From positions 26,165,583-26,229,582 of the forward strand of contig CM052359.1 of the NCBI GenBank assembly GCA_028551475.1: a DNA stretch of 64,000 nt, read 5' to 3'. This stretch comes from Casuarina equisetifolia (lineage: Eukaryota; Streptophyta; Magnoliopsida; Fagales; Casuarinaceae). Made by a program: the position numbers and the translations under genes. Below, piece after piece: positions 56,205 to 64,000 of this stretch; within the stretch, counting starts at the first letter, position 1; each line of letters begins with the position of its first letter. The notes beneath the pieces are model-generated. The model had not been told where the DNA came from, did not search any database, and worked only from the letters and a program-made list of their open reading frames with translations.

Positions 56205-58430
56205 TTATTAAACACACAAAGAATACAACTCGAAAATGACATAAAAATTATAACTAAAAATTCCTCCTATAAAATTTATGGAACACAATAAAAATTCATC
56301 CTTTCCACATCCCAAAGAGGCTCATGTTTCTTTAACATTAATGCAAAAGATAGCGAAAGATTGTCAAGTCATGAGACATACCACCTAATCAAAATCATAA
56401 AAATCAGCATCTAAAAATACTTATAAGAGGATATAAAAATTCCGAATCTTGGAGAATCTTTCAAGTATTTAACAATTTTAAGATAAGGTACATCTATGAG
56501 TGCTTGAAGCATGCATAAATTAATTTAGTACCTAAACAAGATAGTTAATGTTTAGTCTAATGTGAAACACATCAATTGCCCAAAAAGTCACTAATATGGA
56601 GCAGTATTAGTGAATAGAGGATCATGAACAAGGACAAATACACTAATACTATACTTTAAAGAAGTCATCTTCACATTTTAGTCTTTATAGGGATCTTACA
56701 TGGCTGGGGCCAAGCCAAGTCTTCTGTTATGATACAAGTAACGAACATAGGAATTCCAAAATTAAAATTTGAAGTATCCCACCTCAATATTCTTTATCCA
56801 TATACCAATGAACAATTGAGAAATCCCCATATTTTAACCAAGCATTACCGAGAAGATAGCCAAAGCGTAATAGTGAGAAGGGGATCAAGTTTCGAGAGAC
56901 ACGTGACCAACTTAATTTGGGGCAGAGTCCATGCACATTGGAGCAAGCAACAAGGTGTCGTAGTAGGATGGGTTGAGGAAATTTTTTAGGATTTAATAGT
57001 TTGAAAGATAAATTTCTGGCATGATGGGATATGGGGTGGCATCCCTCTAACACAGAGTTATAACAATGGGCGTCTTTTGAAAAGTGGTCAAACTCCCCTG
57101 TCGTTTAGGCCATTTCATTAATTACTCTCGGTTTTGACCAATCAGTCAACTCCAAACTTGCGTCCACTTCTACATGCAACTTAGGAAATCTTTCAAATCT
57201 TACTCGTCATGTTTCCTCCACATTCAAGAAGTTCGCATCCAGTTGGTACGAGTTCAAGGTTTTGGCAACTCAAGCCACAAGGGGTTAAACTTTTACGACC
57301 AAAGTCCACTTATACAACCACCATTATATATCTCCAAAAATCTTACGAGAAACAGAGGCCCATCTTCTAACTAGGCTTTCATATCCGTATACCAGAATCA
57401 CAAAAGATTGCTTCGAAGGATTGTTTCTTTGTCTTTCAGTCTCCGGCCTGCTTTCGGGGGAAACTGCACTCAAAAGTGGGTGGGTACCTCTGGTTATGAC
57501 GAGATTTTGTATTGAATTTGCTGATGGAGCTGCACTAGAAACTCAACATAGGAGGGGCCATTTGAATCCTTGTCTTCCATCAAACATGAGAAAAACAGCA
57601 TGCCTACACATCAGACAAGCGCATGTTTCAATGAAAACAACTGAAAAAATATATTAAAAAAAAAATTAACTACTGTGCCGAACACCCTAGTCCAGTTCAT
57701 CGCGGTGAACAATGCATACACAATGAAAAGCAAGTGATTGGTAATAATATTTGTTCCAGCTTCTAAAAGGATTATGGCTCTTCTAGTTAACCATTTTGAC
57801 ATTACTTGCAATACCCACAGTTCCGAAACAAACATACAGGCGTTGACAAATCCAAATCTAACATCCACGAAGAGGGAAAGGTGCATAGGAGTCATCATCA
57901 CAAAAACAGAAATGAAAATATAAGAATCCAACTCTATACTTGAGATTAAGTGTCACACTCAAAAGATTGTGGGTTTGGCCCTAGATATCAGAAAAAGCAC
58001 CCAATGACAAAAATACCCTGATTCAAGAATCAATTCCAACTAAATCCGAGAGTAATTAATGAAAAGTGGTCAAACTAGCCTGCCTTTCTACCACTAGAAT
58101 TTTCTAATGGATTTAGACAAAGAGTCATAAGACAAGAATTGCGAGAAATCCTATATCAGCTATGGTGGCTCTGTACATGGAAACATCTGAACGGACATAA
58201 TGAGAGCCCCACATTTCATTGGACTAAACCTACGCTAATCTTCCATTCAATATAAAAGATAACCTATAGTCCAGTAATGACATACAAATAAAGATATCAA
58301 TAAATTGTAAGCATGTTGTATGAGTATAGGTGTGATGTATGTATATGGATACAAACCACAAGAAGGTCAATGTCAATAGGAACATGTTTGCAGTCAGACT
58401 GACTTTAAAGGTCAACGTCAGTCGGACTGA
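56205..58430. other. Spacer; includes a low-copy segment repeated at 60.4 kb
   Basis: No gene is supported. Bases 57346-57540 match 60455-60610 (shared AACTAGGCTTTCA, AGTCTCCGGC, GGAAACTGCACT and AAAAGTGGG). Bases about 58045-58085 share the motif AATTAATGAAAAGTGGTCAAACT with the inverse-context sequence near 57080-57130. Short ORFs here show no family motif. Confidence 0.5.
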
Positions 58431-58996
58431 GTTTAAAATCCACGTAAAAGATTATTTACTGTTTGAAGACGTCTTAAATTCTGCTTAAACGGTTTCCTTT
58501 ACCTTTCAAGTTCCTAGAGATTCTGTTCACAACGCCACTACAAAGGTGCATTGATGTAATTGAATTCTAAAAGGAGTAATTTGAAAGAAAGATATTATCA
58601 ACAAATTTCACATTACTAGAAAGAAACAAATTAAATAATAGATTAATAGGACTAAAGAAGACAATCTAAACATAATCCTTTTTTATTTCTTTCCTTACTC
58701 ATCTACTTATGTCAAACATATCTTTAGCTTTGATACCATATTAGAGTGTGAGGGTCCATTTCAAAACCTTAAAGTATTAAGTAAAGAAATTCTATTACAT
58801 GTAAGACCATAAGTCTATCATTTCACTTCCAATATAGGACAACACTCACTTTCAACATTCCCTCAATTTTAGACTTTTCTGCTTGGTTCGTCAGTTTGGA
58901 ACGCCAACGAGTGAAAGATGAATTTTTTAAGCATTCTCTCTCGTAATGACTTTCCGGTGAGGCTACGAGCCTTCAGTGGTTGTTGAAAAACGTGGA
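58431..58996 (-). pseudogene. ERD6-like 5' region relic with exon 1 missing
   Basis: 58431-58720 matches 30290-30570 (intron 1 of ERD6 copy 2) and 58869-58996 matches the leader just upstream of that gene's ATG (30763-30887; shared TTCGTCAGTTTGGAACGCCAA and CTACGAGCCTTCAGTGGTTG). The 190-bp exon-1 part between them is replaced by about 150 bp of unrelated sequence (58721-58868). Confidence 0.75.
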
Positions 58997-58999
58997 CGC

Positions 59000-61330
59000 T
59001 ATTAGGTAAGACGAGGGGGGCTGCAGTAGCCCCTGGCAAACATTTATCGTCTTGTGATCTGTATTAGGAAAGAAAACAGCCTTGTCCCCATCTTCCAAAT
59101 GCTTGTTCATCTCCTTTTCCGTGTCTGCTAGTTCTCAGAAACAACAGAAGGTAGGTGTTAGGTCCTTCCATATTTGCAGGTGGTGTCTCAACATTTACAA
59201 AGGCTCAGTGGTGCTTCTGACCATTTTCCATTCCATGGACATACTCACTGATCAGATGTGATAAATGTTTTGAGATACCCAATTTGAGTTGAAAGCAAAT
59301 TTAATAAAGCAGCGGAATTCACTAACCAAGACAGCTAAGTGTTGAATAGATTAGATAGATTATATGGTTTTTGGGAGAAATATATCTGCATTCTTCTTTT
59401 CTCATGACTTATGTTGCAGCACAGAGATGATGTTCAATATTTTGATCACTAAAGTGTAAATATTTTGACTCTGTTACTTTCACCGCCTGTTCCGCACCTC
59501 ATACTTCTTCTGCACCTTCTTCCGCCATCGGTGGCAAATCACTCTGTTCTTTTCCTCTGTTTTTCTTTAACCCCTATCTTGAAATCGCCCCACACCCCAA
59601 ATAAGAAAAAAAAAATTCAAAATAGCTTACTGGGAAGAGTTGGGAATGAACTTTTCGTGCAAATGAAATCATTGTTCATAACCAATGGAGCAGAATATGG
59701 GACCTTTCTTCGTATCCTAGAAGAGCCTGAATAGCTTCAAATCATCCACGTCCGTTGGACGGCTAATGTCAAATCCCATAAATTTCAAGGTGAAGAGGAC
59801 TTGATATTAAACAAAAACCATGGGGATCCTGTTATTGAAATTTTTTTTTAATTAATAAAAGCTTAAATTGTTATGATCAAGAGAGACAGGATAGTTTGAA
59901 TTTGAATACTTATTATTAAGTTTTATATATGGCTTTTTAAATAGTTCGATTTTATTCTATTATTGCTTCTAAATAAGGTTTAGGATTTGAAATAATTACA
60001 ATCTAATCACTTTAAGAATAACCCAAGTTCTAACAGTTCAAAAGTATCAAGAGTTTTATCATATGAAAGGTTAAGGTTTAAGCCTCTTCCTCTTCCAATA
60101 AATCTTCTAAATTCTCTTACTCCATCTTCAATTGAAACAATAAAAAAACACCTTAAGAGTTCGAAACCTAATCTTACTAAGCTAGAAACTAAATTTATAT
60201 GATAAGAAATAATAATAAAATATAAACAAATGAATTATTTGTAACTAACGTTTTGGTATAACATCTAATAAAGAAAGAATTTAAATTTTAAGTCTAAAAA
60301 ATTTTCCATTAATTTTTATATTATTGTAAGGAATCTTATCTGAAATTAATTCTTAATCTAATTATTTTATCTTTTAATATTCACTTTAATTCTAAAAGCA
60401 CACTCCTAATCCTTGGGGTGTGACAACAGGGCAACATAAATCACCCCCCTCCTACGAGAGAAACAGACGCCCTTCTCCAAACTAGGCTTTCAGACCCCAT
60501 CTGGAAGGATTATTTCTGTCTTTTAGTCTCCGGCTTGCTTTAGGAGGAAACTGCACTAAAAGTGGGCAGCTATGGGTAAGGACGAAATTTTGTATCGGAT
60601 TTGCCAATCCTCTTTTCAATATCAAAGACAACTTTATTATCTAGCCAGCTCCCGCTCCATGTTCTCTCTTTTTTTTTTTTTTCATTGCAAAACAAGAACA
60701 ATATCTTAACAAATTTTATTAATAGTAATAAGGCTAAATATAATTAAAAAAAAACCATACATATCAAATTGCTACATAAAATACTTAAAAATTAAAACAT
60801 AAATTACAATAAGTAATACATTCACTTAATATAATAGTGATTTATAATTACTTAACCTTAATTAATATTTCCTAAAAACAACTAAGTATGAACATGACAA
60901 TGAGCTAGAATGGTCACAGAGTTTTACAATTTAAATTGTACAACCATAATTAGCAAGACAACCTGTAACTTCCATTTTCCTCTTGATATACATGTTCCAT
61001 TTATGTATACATTAGTATTATGGATAAGCATAGTCTAATGACATGTTTCTACGGAATTTTTCATTTTTTAAGCAAACAATGAGCCAAATAAAAAGAGTTT
61101 GATTTAATTATGTGACATGTGATTTCATTCTTAACATATCTTGAGAACTTCCAACATCTACTCCATGCTATCAAGTGAAATAATTTATTGATCCTGAATG
61201 GAAAGTTTTATCCCTACAAGGAAAAACAAAAATGATTTATTAGAGGTCGGCAACAACATCAGGAGCTTTTTGCCCACTTTTCACATGAAGCACTCATGTA
61301 ATAGAAAAAATAATTAGATCCCTTGGTTGA
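59000..61330. other. Spacer, AT-rich
   Basis: No gene is supported apart from the 60455-60610 repeat. An ORF at 59465-59734 has no ATG at its 5' end and a proline/leucine-rich composition. The region 59850-60420 and 60690-61150 is mostly A/T runs. Confidence 0.4.
60455..60610. repeat. Duplicate of 57346-57540
   Basis: Same-strand duplicate with small indels. Both copies include CTCCGGC(C/T)TGCTTT followed by GGAAACTGCACT. Function unknown. Confidence 0.65.
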
Positions 61331-61339
61331 TTTTAAGGT

Positions 61340-63735
61340 ATTCTAATGCACTGATATGATGGATCCCCGTTTTTGCACAATTTCAAGCTGCAAGAAATTG
61401 AAGAGACTATTATAAACATCTTCACTAAAGTGAGGCATCATAAGTTGGAGTAGAAAAAATATCAAATCCAACTTCAAGCATGCTACAACTTAGACCATTA
61501 ACAACAAAAGCAAATAGAAACAGCATCGGTGATAACATTGGTAGAAATATCTTTGACAGCGTATCTCATCTACCAAACTGACAATGGATTATCATATTAC
61601 TGCAACACAAACTGACAAAAAAATTATCAGCTAGGTCTAGGTCTAAGATGAAGGTTCATAACAACAGTATGAAGCATACATATTCTACTTACAAATGAAA
61701 AAATCATAATTACATGAGATGGAATTTCAGTAACTGAAGAACTGCCTAACGGTTGTTGCAGGGTATCCGAATCCACCGAGTTCCCAGTGTATTTTAAACA
61801 ATCCTCACCATTCTCAAGAAGATAAATTCCCTTGTCACTAACATGTTCGCTAGAAAGTGGAATTGCAGGAGGAACAAGAGATTCATCACCCTCCTGCCAG
61901 CTTGCAAAAGTTACCATTGGCATTGAATCAATTTAAGGAACATCACCAGATATAATTAATGAAGCACATCTCAAACCTTTGAATTAAGGTCATGGATAAC
62001 CACCATCCTAGGGTACACAAACGGAATTGCCAATAGGGTAGAAATGAAGTACATGTGATTGACCCAGAAAAATCATTCATCTATTCGTCCATCGGCTCAC
62101 AATCCCTTATTCTCAATTAATGCCGCAAACCAACAAAATCATTAGCTCAGTTACAGAACCTCCTGAGAAGCTGAATCATATACTACTATAACTAAAAAAA
62201 TGACCAGCAAGAAGTGTTACAAAATATTGGCAGCATCAGTAACGGAAAAAACAACAAATCTTGAGAGAAAGGGAAAGCGAACTTTAATTTTTTTACTGTA
62301 AAATCTATCTTAAACATTTTCTTCACCTTTTCTTCTTATGCAGGGAAAGAAGCTGAGAATTCTTAGTGTTTTGCTTTTTTGTGATTGTCGGCGAGGGGAG
62401 GGTGACAAAAAATATATTGACACCAACTTACTTTTAAAGAGGCACACTTAACATCCAGCTGGCAGAACTTTCAACATAAATGTCATCTAAACCAGCTCTA
62501 GAGAAAGTTTGTTGCTTTCTTAGACATGAACAACAAAGTAAAAGTTGATAATGGAAGAATGTAGTACATATACAAAGAAAAGAGGACTCTAATAGAAGTC
62601 ATACAATAGAAGATATGGCTAGCTGTAAGATGTGTTTAACAGAACTTGATAATTTAATGAAGTACATACATTTATATAACTCGGTTCTGAACTAGAGCAG
62701 AAAGAACAATACCAAGTGTGTACAAAGCCAGGAGCTTAAGTGCCTCAGGATGAAAGACTTGTCCTGCACGATGAATGGACAGGAAGGGATTCTACTAGCA
62801 CAAAATTTACAATAAGAAAGCAGAATTTCGATGCAGAGGCTTATCACTCGTTCCTTCACAAGCAATAATGGACTGGAAGGGATTCTACTAGCTGCCTCTA
62901 AAAGTAAAATAAGACAACACATAATTAGTAGTGTCCTGCACAAAAGTCACAACAAGTCTGAAAGTTCCATAAAGAAAGACAATGCCAGAAAACAAGCAAT
63001 TAAGAAGCTTAGAATTAAGAACAAGAAATTGCCATTTTCAATGTAGGAAATGAACATAGCAGACCTTTTAAAAACAACACAGCCACATAATGTATGTGTG
63101 AATTTAAATACCTTGCTTCAAGGTACAAGCAAATTGATTATCCAAGTCAGCAAAGTGGAAAAGGCTACTTAGTATACTCATGCACGGAAGTGATAACATT
63201 ATAACTCGAATTCTTCTGTGGCCATACATAGTTGCGTAAAGGAGGGCACACTGGACAATGAAAATAACGGTATGATTAAGAAAAGGGACATTATCATCTC
63301 ACTAGACTACAAGAATTTTCACATAAAATGGTGCACTAATGACCAAAAACTCCTTGGCAGACAGCACTTATTTAGTTGGTACTTGGAAAGCACATTCTGC
63401 GCCATCCTGCAATTTACCGTCAAGTTTTAAGGTTACCATAATGGTTTTCCCACAGTCAATCTGCACGATATAAAATGATAGAAGCAAGGTCTAAATAAGT
63501 TTGGGTGGTGATAAATACATCAACATAAACCTATAGGGAGATAAAACAATAGGTCAGGCTTGTTAGGATTACCCGCTACAATATTTGCTAAGTATCACAA
63601 CCAACCCCAGCAGAACTTGGAAGTACGACTAACTAGTAAACAGTTAAAAGGCAACTACTCAAAGTTCACCTGATAATCAGCAAACTAAATAGCCATTTCC
63701 TTCAAAGTTATGTCTGTAGATTGAAGTAATTTGTG
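61340..63735 (-). pseudogene. SEC24-like COPII coat gene, 3'-half pseudogene
   Basis: Exon order on the minus strand follows plant SEC24. 63670-63735: HKLLQSTDITLKEMAI, TAG (63685-63687), FADYQ. About 63475-63530: VYVDVFITTQTYLDLASI. 63383-63460: DCGKTIMVTLKLDGKLQDGAECAFQ split here as one 26-codon exon. 63112-63250: CALLYATMYGHRRIRV to FACTLKQ. About 62690-62935: AASRIPSSPLLLVKERV, KFCAS, then in a shifted frame HPEALKLLALYTL. About 61990-62125: ADGRIDE, FVYPRMVVIHDLNSK, with TGA at 62097-62099 and 62073-62075. About 61716-61895: EGDESLVPPAIPLSSEHV and GIYLLENGEDCL. 61540-61611: FVLQ, TAA (61597-61599), YDNPLS and a shifted DEIRCQR. 61340-61392: LKLCKNGDPS. Splice borders are largely kept. 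The central exons after TTQTYLD and everything 5' are absent. Confidence 0.88.
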
Positions 63736-63800
63736 GGGCTCTCGAAATCAAATAACAGAACGTTATTCACAAATGCAAGAGCACACGCTTCTGTTGAAAG

Positions 63801-64000
63801 TAAAGAACATTGTTATTAAAGAAGCAACAAGGTAAAGAACAATGCAGTTCTTATGAAACACAACAAACCCCTCCACCCTTAAGATAAGAAAGAAAATATG
63901 GAAGTAACAGAAAACAAACAAATTGAACAACAGGTGATGCAAAGGAACAGAGAAATTCTGACTATCATATTAGATAAAGCACCACTGGACGCTTAATAGT
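63801..64000 (-). repeat. R-gene 3' flank module, copy C (continues past window)
   Basis: Nearly identical to 30887-31085 and 45680-45875. It implies that another R-gene unit, also on the minus strand, follows to the right of the window. Confidence 0.8.

Noticed and set aside
59465..59734. 89-codon proline/leucine-rich ORF
   Set aside because: It has no ATG at its start, low complexity and no neighbours to support it.
48751..63735. CNL with an integrated SEC24 decoy domain
   Set aside because: The SEC24 pieces lie in the spacers, contain stops and are not in frame with any R gene, so no fusion protein is supported.

Overview
The window is plant nuclear DNA. It is AT-rich, its genes have introns with GT/AG borders, and it carries CC-NBS-LRR resistance-gene homologues, ERD6-like sugar transporters, a SEC24-like COPII gene relic and Ty1-copia retrotransposons. 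The R-gene style suggests a woody eudicot (rosid-like), but the sequence does not fix the species. No bacterial or organellar operon is present.

Layout. 0-4 kb: an ERD6-like sugar transporter on the minus strand, reading intact in the exons I can see, with its 3' end cut by the window edge. 4-10 kb: intergenic, with a compact three-LTR TRIM element (6279-6821) and a tRNA-derived SINE (9958-10096). 10.4-15.4 kb: a plus-strand CNL resistance gene broken by two nonsense codons, a frameshift and an internal deletion; its 3' end is repeated as a 266-bp tandem array. 19-24.3 kb: a nearly complete young copia element with 200-bp LTRs, reverse orientation, gag-pol broken three times. 24.5-26.3 kb: older copia debris and a truncated ERD6 exon 1. 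26.3-30.8 kb: a second ERD6-like gene, minus strand, with at least three lesions.

30.9-64 kb: a minus-strand tandem array of CNL genes. Each unit has an R-gene 3' flank module, the R gene and a 5' flank. Unit A (30.9-45.2 kb) is wrecked: its NB-ARC region is gone and a degenerate copia element lies in its place, with two copies of the same 1.3-kb solo LTR nested in the locus. Unit B holds the only intact resistance gene (48751-52923, 1390 residues) and a P-loop-to-LRR deletion derivative beside it. A third unit begins at 63.8 kb and runs off the window. Between the units are broken pieces of a SEC24-like gene (45.25-45.64 and 61.3-63.7 kb) and of the ERD6 5' region (58.4-59.0 kb), so transporter, COPII and R-gene sequences have been shuffled together.

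Two loci look potentially functional: the left-edge transporter (sugar export or import at a membrane, by family) and the CNL at 48751-52923 (intracellular pathogen sensing, by family). Everything else is relic, transposon or spacer. The most distinctive observation is the co-duplication of SEC24 exon fragments with the R genes, with one stop codon shared between copies.
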